Source of the DNA: Bretschneidera sinensis
Taxonomy: Eukaryota; Streptophyta; Magnoliopsida; Brassicales; Akaniaceae
Reading direction: 5' to 3'
Assembly: GCA_023935145.1 (NCBI GenBank)
Contig: CM043698.1
Span: 63,110,501-63,174,500 of the forward strand
DNA: 64,000 bases
The translations under genes were made by a program, and so were the position numbers. Of this stretch, positions 45,010 to 56,559 are shown one piece after another. The notes under the pieces were generated by a model. It made no database searches, was not told the DNA's origin, and was given only the letters and a program-made list of their open reading frames with translations. Each line of letters opens with the position of its first letter. Positions within the stretch are counted from its first letter, which is position 1.

Positions 45010-45725
45010 TCGTATGATTGAAAGATGTCGAATCTTTCAATTTCACTTTCTGTTCAATTTTCATTAGAAAACCACTGTGGGGTGTAAAAGAAAAGATTTT
45101 CAAAAGTCTTTCTTTCACCACCCAAACTAAAAGCAGATGCCATTTTCCACAAATTTTTTTAGCTAAATTAAAAAAAAAATGTCCAAACTTTTCTCATATT
45201 AAATGAAATATAAAAGTTTATTCCATCTGTTTTGCATCAGAAGTATATCAATGCTGCAAAAATTTAATTAAAGTTGCAGATGTATGATGCAGATCACATT
45301 ATAATTTTACTTTTTTCTATAAAGATATTAATCTTTTATATAAAAACAATGAATAGATTTATTAAAAATAGATAAGTCATTGGCTAAAAAGCTAAAATAG
45401 CAAAGGCACTTCAAGATCAAGTCACAAGTTACAACCTGTATCATCTACAGCTACCTTGGCTAAATGGTAGTAGTTGATTTCCTCTAAATAAAATTGTTTT
45501 AAAACCTTAAAATCGTTTTGGGAGATGTCAACAGCTGGCTACTGCATTTGCTAGCCTTTTTACATGATGAAATTAGACAGTTTCAAAGTTTTGGTTCGCC
45601 GTGTTAATCCCATCTACGATGTGGCCGTAACATGACAAATGATCTTCCTTCTGCAAAAGAGGCAGAGATTCTAGGGAATTATGTTTAGAAAGCATGAAAG
45701 GGATCGAAGAGGGAGAACTCTGCAT
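45010..45725. other. Intergenic
   Basis: No gene recognised; AT-rich with some mixed-complexity sequence after 45500 that I cannot assign. Confidence 0.45.
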
Positions 45726-45729
45726 CGAC

Positions 45730-46001
45730 ATCAATGCCTTGTGTTTTCCTTGGATACGTTATCAAGGATACCGTTGTCTTGAGCCAAAATCAGGGCGTAT
45801 TTTTGTCTCTCGGAATGTATTTTAACATGAGAACAGTTTCCATTCAAACAAAGATCTGCTAGCCATTCCCAATTGGTACGATAGAAACAACCGTTTCACC
45901 CACCTCTATTCCTCTACCATCATTGCCTACCTTATCACCAAATGGCCCTGCCTCTCATATGCAGTCAGAACTGTCAGTCTCACAAAATGACACCACTTCA
46001 T
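45730..46001 (+). pseudogene. Copia pol fragment (integrase/RT linker)
   Basis: After a one-base shift it reads CVFLGY and then GYRCLEPKSGRIFVSRNV, the typical stretch after integrase in copia Pol. It runs about 250 bp with no further domains and ends where the LTR of copia-3 begins (46002), so copia-3 inserted into it or next to it. Confidence 0.7.
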
Positions 46002-46826
46002 TGTTGGGAAAATTACCCACGGTCAACAATTAATCAAATACCACAATTCCAACCAAAGATCACAGATTAATTATAATAATCTCAAAGTCTAGTGCGAAAA
46101 TAAAACGACAAGCACTAAATAAAGCAATAAACCAATAACACAAGAATTTACGTAGAAAACTCTCCAGGGAAAAAAATCGTAGTGCAAAAATAAAACGACA
46201 AGCACCAAATAAAGCAATAAACCAATACCACAAGAATTTACGTGGAAAACCCTCTAGTGTAGAGGGAAAAAACCACGGGGAAAAAATAAATCCACTATGT
46301 AAGTAACAATTACAAAGTTTATGTCTCAAGTTTATGCCCAAACTTGAGACTCGCAATAATTTGGTAATATTACAAAATTACCTCTCTAGGGAAAAATCAC
46401 TATTGTACTCCCAACTGCTGAAATCTAAGAAGTCTATATGCTTCACCAAAATCAAACACCATGATAGAAACTGCAAACCCCAAGTAGATTGATTTTCTGT
46501 GATCAAACATCTTGAATAATACCTTAAAGAAAATCTCAAACTGTTGTAACTTTTCTCCTTTTTACTCTCTTGGTAAATAGAAAGAAAAACCTTTGCTTTC
46601 AAAATTTCTCCTAACATTGTGCATATTTCTCTAGCTACTCTCTCTGTAACTCACCATAGAAAAAAGAAAGAAATCATGCCTTTTTATATAGCCATTGATT
46701 AGAATATATTCTCTTATAATAGGAATATGATTCTGAGTCCTATAAGGACTACACCAGCCAATACATTTAGCTTTCTTATATTTCTTATTTTAACTTGCTT
46801 ACGGGTTGGATCCCACAAGCCCAACA
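46002..46826 (-). repeat. 3' LTR of copia-3, 825 bp
   Basis: Plus strand TGTTGGGAAA to GCCCAACA; a purine tract on the reverse strand (GGATGGAGGGGGAGAT) adjoins at 46827-46842. TATA box TATATAAAAAGG on the reverse strand near 46680-46692. It contains a 90-bp tandem duplication at 46091-46260. Confidence 0.88.
46091..46260. repeat. 90-bp tandem duplication in copia-3 LTR
   Basis: AGTGC(G/A)AAAATAAAACGAC starts at 46091 and again at 46181; the copies are highly similar over about 80 bases. It is in the R/U5 side of the LTR. Confidence 0.85.
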
Positions 46827-47167
46827 ATCTCCCCCTCCATCCCATGAAGGAGAGAACTACCCTGCGACTCACTTGGAGTCCATCGCCAAGAAAATTCAAG
46901 CTTTTCTTTGGGAACAAATTTTGTCATCATGTCAGTGACATTTTTATCTGTGTGAATCTTTTCCAGCTTTAGTAACTATTTTTCAATCACCTCACGAATC
47001 CAATGGTATCTCACCTCAATGTGTTTTGTACGTGAATGATATATGGTATTTTTGCTTAGATCCATAGCACTCTGATTGTCACAAAAAAACCACATACTCT
47101 TATTGCTTCAAACTCAATTCTTGAAGAAACCTCGTCATCCAAAGCATCTTTTTCCCTGCTTCGTTCG

Positions 47168-48567
47168 CTACAATGTACTCAGCCTCAGTAGTTGATAAGG
47201 CAACACACTTTTGCAGTCTTGACTGCCATAGACAGCTCCCCCTACGAAAGTGAACAAAAACCTCGATGTAAACTTTCTAGCATCAAGATCCCCTGCCATA
47301 TCTGAATCTATATAACCCTCAAGAACTGGTTCTGAATTCCCAAAACTCACACAACTTGGAGGTACCTCTGAGATATCTCAAGATTCACTTCACTGCTTCC
47401 CAGTGACTTTTACTCGGATTAGACAAAAACCTACTAACCACACCAACAGCACGAGCAATGTCTGGTCGCATGCAAACCATAGCATACATCAAGCCACTGA
47501 TTGCAAAGGAGTAAGGAATTGCTGACATCTCTTCATTTTCTTCTTTTGTTAATGGACATGATTTCTTGCTCAACTTAAAGTGGTTGGTAAGAGGGGTACT
47601 GGCTGATTTTGAATGCTTCATGTTGAACTTTTCAAGCACTCGCTCAACATACCTTTCCTATGATAACCACAACTTTCTAGTTTTTCTATCACGAACAATC
47701 TGCATTCCTAAAATCTGTCTCACTGGTCCCAAGTCCTTCATGTCAAATGACTTAAACATTTCATCTTTCAACTTGCCAATCATCTTGGCATCTTGTCCCA
47801 CAATCAACATATCATCAACATACAGCAGAAGGATAATAAAGTTACCATCGGGGAATTTCTTGACATATACACACAGATTTGCAGCTGTCCTTTGGTAACT
47901 CTGATCCACCATGAATGAATCAAACTTCTTATACCACTGTCTTGGAGCCTGTTTTAATCCATACAAACTCTTCTTCAGCCTGCAAACCATGTTCTTTTTC
48001 CCTTTCACTTCAAAACCTTATGGTTGAACCATATAAATCTCTTCATGCAAATAATCATAAAGAAACGCCATCTTCACATCTAACTACTCAAGCTCAACAT
48101 TCAAACTAGCTGTCAAACCAAGTACAACTCGGATAGAACTCTTCTTTACCACTAGAGAGAAAATTTCATCGAAATCTATTTCTTTCTTCTGACCAAAACC
48201 TTTCACCACCAGTCGAGCCTTGTACTTCACTAGGTTTTCACCATCTTTCTTCAGCTTGAACACCCACATGTTCCTTAGTACTTTTCTACCTTTTGGAAGA
48301 TCAATCAATTCATAAGTATTGTTCTTTTCCAAAGAACCCATCTCTTCTCTCATTGCTTTCATCCAACAATCTTTTTCTGCATACGACTGCACTTCTTAAA
48401 AGCTCTCTGGCTCCCCCATCAGTAAGCAAGACATACTCAGAACTAGGGTACCTAGTTGATGATTGATGCTCTCTAATAGACCTTCTCAACTGATGCGCAA
48501 TAGTCTGGTGTGAGGGGCTGCTCCCACTGCTCAACATGCTATGTATCATGCATAACATCATCATCAA
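47168..48567 (-). pseudogene. copia-3 reverse transcriptase and RNase H
   Basis: The RT amino part (LIDLPKGRKVLRNMWVFKLK, VKYKARLVVKGFGQ; 48084-48392), the RT palm with an intact LLLYVDDMLIVGQ (47658-48008), the connection ISGLMYAMVCMRPDIARAVG (47385-47639), and an RNase H start (GYIDSDMAGDLDARKFTS; 47168-47350). A frameshift or stop divides each pair of segments, and RNase H ends early in a TAG-rich stretch near 47170. Confidence 0.88.
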
Positions 48568-48784
48568 CTGTCATTGGCTCCTCATTGCCCATATTTTCTT
48601 CTTCATGTATCTCTCCTTCATCTGCAGCACTATCTGAATGAGTAGGATCTGGTACAAGATCTTCAATTCTGCCTGTACTATGTTATGTCTTCACACTCTT
48701 TTCAATGTCAGCCAAAGTTTCATTTTCATGGAAGACAACATCTTTGCTTCTGATAATCTCATTCTTTTCTAGATCCCATAACTT

Positions 48785-49430
48785 TTAACGAAACTCAGCA
48801 TCCCCATAACCAACAAACATACAAGTAATTACTTTGTCGTCAAGTTTTGATCTCTTCTCCTTGAGAACGTGTGCAAAAACTTTGCAAGCAAACACCTTCA
48901 AGTGAGAATAAGAAACATATTTTTCTGTCCAAACTCTTTCTAGAATTTCAAAACCCAATGGAACGGATAGAGATCTATTAATAAGGTAGCAAGCTGTATG
49001 AACCCCTTCACCCCAAAATGGCTTAGGCAGCTTAGCCATTCTGAGCATGCATCTAACTCTTTCCACAATGATACGGTTTATCCTCTCAGCGACACCATTA
49101 TGTTGTGGTGTATCAGGAACTGTCCTCTTATGCCTGATGTCAAACTGTGAACAATAATCTGTAAACTATTGGAGGTATACTCTCTACCATTGTCAGCATG
49201 GAGACATTTCAACTGATCCCTGGTCTCTCTTTCCACCATAGCATAAAACTTCTAAAAATACTGAAATACCTGGCTTTTGTTCTTCAACAAATAAACCCAC
49301 AACTTTCGTGAAGCACCATCAATAAAAGTAACAAAAATATCTATTGCCACCCAAAGAGTCTACTTCAATGGGATCACATACATCAGAATATATCCTTTTA
49401 CGAGAAGAATATTCAATTTACAATTTAATC
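48785..49430 (-). pseudogene. copia-3 integrase fragment
   Basis: The carboxyl half is clear (PKPFWGEGVHTACYLINRS, VFACKVFAHVLKEKRSKLD, CMFVGYGD; 48785-49066). Further upstream, to about 49430, the core is present but shifted several times (a VCDPIEVDSLGG-like start, and a GVAERI-type region near 49080). It is cut before the zinc domain. Confidence 0.8.
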
Positions 49431-49739
49431 TACACTCTAGTCAACTGTCGTTTTTTGTGGTGAGTCTCTGATCAGTGTTTTTGAGAGGTGAAAGAATTAG
49501 GTGAGACATTTTATTTAAGTTAGATGAGGCGTAAACTCGTTCGAAACGTTGAACATTTAAAAAATAATGATTAATATTCAAATAAAGTTTAATTAATTAA
49601 CTATCAATAAACTTTAGTATTTTGATACTTAAAAATAAACATTAGATCGAAATAATCTTTTTTTTTTTAGTACTACATTATCAAAATGATGTCATTTAAA
49701 TACTTTAGATGTTTTAACAAAAAATCCAATAGGTTGTAT
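49431..49739. other. Short AT-rich spacer
   Basis: No gene recognised between copia-3 and the next gypsy LTR. Confidence 0.5.
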
Positions 49740-50465
49740 TGTAACAACCCATCCCAGGTTGGCCACCCCTGAGACGTTGTTGTCACATTTTGAAAATCCC
49801 AACATGACACATATATGCAACAATAAAAATATAGCATCTGCACTTATTTACATCAATCATCAACCTTCAACACGGGAGATACATCATTCAGATCTCAACT
49901 TAAACATTTTATACAATATAATATGCATGAATATTTACAAATATTTTTTTTCTCATTAGTCTAAGAAAGTGGACCACGTGGCTTACAGATAATGATTCCG
50001 TCTGAATCTCAGCTCACCAACTATTTGTCATGCCTACTACTTGAAATTATTTAACAAGGAGGGATGAGCTTCACAAGCTCAGTGAATTAAATTTACTAGA
50101 AGTATTCAATTTGTATAAATAGTCTTTCAATATTTATTCATCTATATCTCATATATTTATTCACCTTGAGACTATCAATTATATCTCATAATTACCTCGT
50201 TATGAGGTTCACAACATATAATCTATCACTTAGATAGTTCTTATCATATCATACTTTCATATTTTTTTCTCACTATATCTGTCTCTCTATGAGACTCATT
50301 CATCTATCAATAAATTTATAATCAAGAACAACACTTTAGCATCTCAGTAATAATAATCAATATTTAAAACAGATGCAAATGCATGAATTATTAATTGGGA
50401 ACATCTTCCCACATGTCGACATGTTTTTATCTTAAACCAGCTAGCTTCTTGGGTCTTTTATCTTC

Positions 50466-50580
50466 AGCATATACCGACTGTCACGGTTTTCATTTATCAC
50501 CAACATATACTGGCTGTCACTGTTTTCATTTATCACCAGCATATACCGGCTGTCACGGTTTTCATTTATCACCAGCCCCC
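50466..50580. repeat. Minisatellite units in LTR (3 copies)
   Basis: CAGCATATACCGACTGTCAC-type units of about 43 bp, three copies, as in the partner LTR (57285-57390). Confidence 0.8.
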
Positions 50581-51545
50581 TCCCGGTTTTTTCATTTCAT
50601 GTATATGCATATGAACAATGATATGAAATATGCATATGTACAATAATATAAAAACAAGCATGTATTTAGACATTCAAATTAGCTATTCTGCTTCTTCTCA
50701 AATTATTAATTGATCGATTTCACTAATTTCTTCTTCTCATATATCATATCAATTCATCAGTCATAGCTCGTCAAGAATTTCATTTATCACCTTCATTATT
50801 AAATCGACTCATTATTCCAATAAAATTATTTCTCATATAATAATTTTCTGCTCATACCCATCAACCATCTTTCAGCTATCATCAAATCATAGGTTAACAA
50901 TTTATTCAAATATTATCACTATATATTTCATATATATTTTAATTACTTAAAGTAAATCTAACTCACCACGTAGCACTTAGAGCTACCCGTGGATCACCTT
51001 CTTGTCTTTTCTGCTCTTTTCGGTAATTTCTTCCGATTGCTGATCGTCAACACCTGACAAAATATTTATATTAAAATTTCGAACTTATTCTTCAATTCTT
51101 CCATAATTCACATCCTTTGAAAATTCCCACATTGAATTCCGAAAATTTTCATGTATGCTAAATTTTAAAAATAAAATTCTCATTATTACCTTTTGTTTTT
51201 CTTAGAGCTTCCTGTGACTCTCTATAAAATTCTTCCGTAAATCTCTTCAAAATTTTACTCTTTCAACCTTTCTTTCAGTCCTCAAATGTTTGAAGAAATA
51301 GAGTAGTTTGTATTGAATAAGTAAGAAAACCAAATAGGATTTGGTAAGAATAATTAAAACAAAAACAATAAAACTCATTTTTATAAAATCGTTTAACAGC
51401 GACACCATTTACATTTCATGCTCAGTGTCCACCCTTATTCCAATTTGATGATTAGTGTCCCGTTGCCTTTGTTTGAGGCAACACCCAGACTTTCAGGTGT
51501 TGCACATCCTTTTTTTTTCTTCCTCACATGTTGTCCACGCCTCCT

Positions 51546-51615
<70 letters not shown>
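51546..51615. repeat. (TA)n microsatellite
   Basis: About 70 bp of TA, in the 3' LTR only; the matching place in the 5' LTR (near 58385) has a short AAATAAATAAAT run. Confidence 0.92.
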
Positions 51616-51619
<4 letters not shown>

Positions 51620-52174
51620 AAAATTACAAATCTACCATCAGCCTATTAAATTTACAGTTCTACTATTCATTATTTACAATTCTGCCATTACACAATTACA
51701 GTTCTGCCACCGCTCCTTAGCTCTTTAATTTTTATAGCTTTGCCATTCCTTATTTACAGTTCTGCCACCAGTCCTTAGCCCATTATTTTTTATAGTTTTG
51801 TCATTCCTTTTAAAAATCAATTTTTTTTATCTTTTCTTCCTTCAAATTTTATTTTATTTTATTTTTTAAAATTATAAAAATATTTAGAAACTTATGTTTT
51901 CTTCCAACAAATTTTCTAATTAATTTCCTTCAACCTCATTCTACATTTTTCTTCAAAATTCTTTCATTTCAACTTGAAATTTCATAACTTTTAGTACTTT
52001 CTTATTATAAAAAAATTCTATCTTTTTCAATAAAATTCTCAATGTCGTCTTTCAATTATTATTTCAAATTAATGATAAATCTTTCATATCTGCATAATTT
52101 AATTCAATATAATATCTATCAAATTACTTTTTTATCCTTACTTTAAGAACACGGGTATTACAATTCTACCCACC

Positions 52175-52444
52175 TTATAAAAATTTCGTCCCTGAAATTT
52201 CTTTACCTAACTTATGAAAAAGCTGAGGGTACTCTTTCCCCATTCTTGCCTCATGCTCCCAAGTAATTTCTTTAACATATTTGTTCTGCCATAATACTTG
52301 AACCAATGGAATTACTTTATTACACGAGACTTGATCTTTTTTGTCTAAAATTCTCACTGGTACTTGTATAAAAGTCAAATATTCCTGAATTTCTAAAGCT
52401 TTGCTCAAAATATTATGAGATTCATCATATAAGCATTTTCTCAA
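52175..52444 (-). pseudogene. Chromodomain-like C-terminus of the 2.4-kb-LTR gypsy
   Basis: An 89-residue frame with VPVRILDKKDQV, PLVQVLWQNKYVKEITWEHE and a final YPQLF, the form that ends Pol in Del/Tekay-type elements and is a chromodomain variant. It finishes at the purine tract. Integrase upstream (52445-53600) is too decayed to outline. Confidence 0.75.
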
Positions 52445-53650
52445 AAGTAAAACATGAAATACATATGTAACTGCTTCAACTTTGGAGGCAAATCCAGGCT
52501 ATTCACAACTAGCCCAACTTTCTCAATAACCTCATAGGGTCTCACTTACATCAGACTCAACTTTCCTTTCTTTTTGACTCTCAACATACCTTTTCATGGA
52601 GATATTATCAAATACATCCAATCACCTACTTGAAACTCAAGAGGTCTTCTTCTATTATCAGCATAGTTATTCGATTTACTCTGTGTTGTTTTAAGGTTCT
52701 CTCTAACCAGTTTGATCATCTTAGTTGTTAACTTAATAATTTATGAACCAAATATATTTCTCTCCCACTTCTTCCCAACATACTAAAATTCTGCACCTTC
52801 TACCCATCTGTTGAGGATGAAAAGCTATATTAAATTGTAACTGCGTACCCATGGCTTTCTGAAAGCCTCACCAAAACCAATATGTAAATCTAGCATCTCT
52901 AGTTGACAATATGCTCAATAGTACTCCATACTACCTCACAATCCCAACTACATACAATTCAGCCAACTTTTAAGGATTCCAATTAGTTTAATTAGAAAAA
53001 ATTAAAATGACTTAGAAAGTTTATCTACTATCACTTACACTATATCGTGGCCTCTCTGTGTATAGAAATGCAGAAACAAAATTCATACTCACACTTTTTT
53101 TTCTATGGTCATTCAAGCATAGAAAGAGGCTGTAATAAGCCTACCGGATGTTTATTCTCTGACTTCACTTACTAACCAACCAAACATCTAGAAATATATT
53201 CAACTACATCCCTCTTTAATCCTGACTAGCAGTAATTCTGTCTCAATCCTCTATACATTTTATTGTTACTCGGTTGCATCGAATATACATCACCATGTGC
53301 CTCTCTTAATATCTCATTTCTCAACTCAACATTATTGGAAACACAATTCCTATGTTCCAATACCAAAAGACCATCATTTCAAATTTTGAATTCATATTGC
53401 TTTCTACTAAGCACTCATTGCTTAATCTTTTATATCTCTTCATCTCTACCTTGTATTTCTAATAAGCGTTCTACAATGGATGACCGTACAACCATATTTG
53501 CTAACAATGATCATCTATCACTGATATTCAACTTCATTTTAATCAGTAAATATCTCACAAGTGGTTCCATACAGATGATGTCTTCAAACCTTCAAAGCAA
53601 ATACTATGGCAGCTAACTCTAAGTCATGGGTAAGGTAATTTCTCTCATGA
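52445..53650 (-). pseudogene. Decayed RNase H/integrase region
   Basis: Position and short traces (for example a reverse-strand ELAAIVFALK-like segment near 53600) fit RNase H and integrase, but frames are too interrupted to give domain borders. Confidence 0.5.
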
Positions 53651-53658
53651 TTCCTCAA

Positions 53659-54588
53659 TTACCTAGAAGTATATGTCATTACCTTCCCATGTTGCATCAA
53701 CACACATCCCAACTCTTGATGGGATGCACTAGAAGGAAACACCAATACTAGAGCTATAGTCAATTTCTCCTTTAGTAATTGGAAAGTTTTCTCACACTTC
53801 CCAGGCCATACAACTTCACCTCTTTCCTGATCAATCAAGTCAACCATACTGCGATAATAAAAAAAAATTGAATGAATCTTTTATAATAAGCAGCTAACCC
53901 CAAGAAGATTCTAATCTCAGTTACATTAGTTGGTCTCTCCCAACTCAGCATTGTCTCTACCTTTTGTGGATCAACTGTTATGCCATCTCCAGATATTACA
54001 TGTTGCAAGAAAGTTATTTTATTCAACTAAAATTCACATTTAGGAAATTATAGCATACAATCTCTCTTTCTTCAAAATCTCCAACACAATTTCTAAATGT
54101 TTTACATTCTCTCCCTTAGTCTTAAAATACACCAAGATGTGATCAATGAACACGACCACAAAATTATCAAGAAATGATTTAAATATTTTATTCATCAAGT
54201 CCATGAATATTGCTGGAACATTAGTCAACCCAAATGGCATCACCAGAAACTTATGACCATAACATGTCCTAAACACAGTCTTAGACACATCACCTTCTTT
54301 TATTCTCAAATGGGTGATAACTTGATCTCAGGTATATTTTATAAACTACCCTTGATCCTTGCAATTTCTCAATTAAATCATCTATCATGGGTAAAGGATA
54401 CTTGTTCTTAATGGTGATCTTATTCAGCTATTTGTAATCTATACACCACATCATCGTTCTATCTTTCTTCTTTACAAACAATACAGGGGCTCCCCATGGT
54501 GACCCACTTGGTCGAATAAATTGTTTATCTAAAAACTCTTAAAGCTAAACTTTTAATTCTCTCAACTCAGTAAGTGTCATTCTGTAGG

Positions 54589-54652
<64 letters not shown>

Positions 54653-54850
54653 ATGAACCTGGTATCACATCAATAGAGAATTTAATCTCCTTACTGAGGG
54701 GTAAACTAGACAACTCATCAAGAAATACATCAAAAAAATCTTTCACTACTAAGATTTCTTCCAAATTTTTACTATCATTTCTAAAATCCACCACATATGC
54801 CAAATACCCCTCACATCCCTTCCTTGACCATTTACTAGTAGTCATAGCAA
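53659..54850 (-). pseudogene. Reverse transcriptase of the 2.4-kb-LTR gypsy
   Basis: Fragments in order: the RT linker (FFDVFLDELSSLPLSKEI; 54567-54845), the palm with [20 protein letters not shown] (54040-54309), the thumb (MLSWERPTNVTEIRIFLGLA; 53835-54026) and the connection to RNase H (53659-53847). The catalytic box reads [12 protein letters not shown]: the second Asp is His. A TA microsatellite (54592-54650) has replaced codons just before the PYRM-type motif. Confidence 0.87.
54592..54650. repeat. (TA)n microsatellite inside RT coding sequence
   Basis: About 58 bp of TA. It reads Ile-Tyr repeats in both directions, which explains the two apparent IYIY proteins here. It interrupts the RT linker after DVIPGSS. 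Confidence 0.92.
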
Positions 54851-54991
54851 AATAATATAGTTCGAAAGTATCTTACGTTCTCCCTGAAACTAAATTCCTC
54901 TTATCTATATCCTGAACACTACATTCTTTCTGGAACAGTCAACCCAAGTGTAATACGTCGACAACCAATTCATTCCCAAAATCAAATGAAA

Positions 54992-55228
54992 TTATATCAT
55001 ATTCAAAGGTAATAAATCAACTTCAAATTCTCTATCACCGATATGAATCACACAACCCTTGTAAACATTTATGATTATCACTCTATCTCTAGTGGAAACT
55101 TCAACAATAATATTATGTATCAAATGACTATTACATGCATAAATAGACTTCATAAATACATTAGATGCAAAAGAATGAGTTGCACCAATATCAACCAACA
55201 TTGATATGTCCGCCTTTTCTACATACAA
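54992..55228 (-). pseudogene. Protease of the 2.4-kb-LTR gypsy
   Basis: A 78-residue frame with ISMLVDIGATHSFASNVFM. The family motif is Asp-Thr-Gly-Ala-Thr-His; here Thr is Ile (DIGATH). Upstream, the zinc knuckle region is broken by stops (55229-55435). Confidence 0.82.
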
Positions 55229-55435
55229 CGCACCTTAATTTAGGAAAATTCTGGGACAAATATCTCATCTGATTACATCTATAACACGTTCTAGTCTTTC
55301 TGTCACATTACCACATCCATTAGGTAGTACACTCCCACCTCTACCATAACTTCCAGTTCTCACAGACTATCTCCCAAATCTAGGGGTCCCACCATCATTA
55401 CTTTAAGCTACAAAAGCAACAGATCATGCTTGCCT

Positions 55436-56016
55436 CTAGCTCTGTATTATAGTTCCTTGTGACAAGGAACACCCCCTATGGGGTGGTCTCTTACCCTGTA
55501 CACTCATACTACTATCACCTCTAGATTCATCAAATCTAGACCTCTTCATCCAATTCTTCCTACCTCTAAGCTTCATCATATCATTCTCAATCTGTAGCGC
55601 TATATCCACCAACCCAGCATTCATATGTCTCATATAAGATGGTTTCAATCTAATCTCAAAATATAATCCATATAGAAACCTCTTACACTTCTTTTCCTTT
55701 ATGTCTACCATTTTCGATACAAACCTTGACAAGACCACAAATCGGCTATCATATTGAGTCATAGTCAATATATTTTACCTCAAATAAATGAAATCTCTCT
55801 TCTGTTAGGCTTTGAAAGTATATGAGTAGTATTTATAAAAGAACAAGCCTCATTTAACCTACTCCAAGTTAAGGGTCTATCAACATATGCACTTACCCTG
55901 GGAAGAGTATCCTCCCACCATTCTAAAGCTTCTCCTTCTAACTTAAACGAAACAAAGGCGACCATCTGCCTGTCAGTCACTGGTAAAATATCAACTAATC
56001 TCTCTATATGTTTCAC
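55436..56016 (-). pseudogene. gag of the 2.4-kb-LTR gypsy
   Basis: Two frames: VSFKLEGEALEWWEDTLP (capsid; 55780-56016) and MTQYDSRFVVLSRFV with KKCKRFLYGLYFEIR (55436-55768), the normal Gag order for chromodomain gypsies. There is a frame break at about 55775. The amino end towards the primer site (56017-56540) is too decayed to translate. Confidence 0.85.
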
Positions 56017-56543
56017 CTATCACTCAGGCTCAAAAGGATTCATAGATCCTTTAAACAACAAAGCATCAATTTAATATATCTAACAAAATAATCTCCATGT
56101 ATCTCTTGCATAAACTCACTTTTCCTCTTTTGAACGTTTACCATTATTGGATTTACAACAATCTCAGGCATTATTCTAGCCTGTTCATCAAGTCTATGCT
56201 ATAAATTATCAACTCTATCATCTGTTACATTCATTTTTTCAAGAGCATGAGCAAGAGCTTCTCTTAGCACATCTCTTTCAATTCTAGATTCTCTCATACC
56301 CCTACCAATATCAATTATACCGTCAACACGTTCCATTTTGGGAACCATAGACTTACACTCAACTTCCATCTCAATCTTAGCTCGTTTAAAAATTGGGGCC
56401 TACCATGCCCTCTCAAGTCAACAACTCTAATTCTAGCTCTAACACGTCCACGTGTCATCCTCAGATTATTCATTAAGATATAATTTATTTTAATCTTCCA
56501 CTTTCTTTCTTTTTATGCAGTCTACAAAATCATAAAACCTAAT

Positions 56544-56555
56544 GCTCTGATACCA
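56544..56555 (-). other. Primer-binding site of the 2.4-kb-LTR gypsy
   Basis: Reverse-strand TGGTATCAGAGC, complementary to initiator Met-tRNA, four bases from the LTR end. Confidence 0.9.
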
Positions 56556-56559
56556 AAAT

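Larger units (their letters stand above)
46002..49430 (-). mobile_element. 5'-truncated Ty1/copia element (copia-3)
   Basis: Reverse strand. The 3' LTR (46002-46826), purine tract, RNase H, RT and part of integrase are present; the integrase amino end, protease, gag and 5' LTR are missing. The breakpoint is about 49420-49430, and unrelated AT-rich sequence lies beyond it. No right-hand target duplication can be found because of the truncation. Confidence 0.88.
49740..52162 (-). repeat. 3' LTR of the 2.4-kb-LTR gypsy
   Basis: Plus strand TGTAACAACC to GGGTATTACA; a purine tract (reverse-strand AAGGTGGGTAGAAT) adjoins at 52163-52176. It contains three minisatellite units (50466-50580) and a (TA)n run of about 70 bp (51546-51615) not present in the partner LTR. 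Confidence 0.92.

Noticed and set aside
51418..51728. Overlapping small proteins made of Ile-Tyr repeats
   Set aside because: They are translations of the (TA)n microsatellite in an LTR; all frames give IYIY. No gene.
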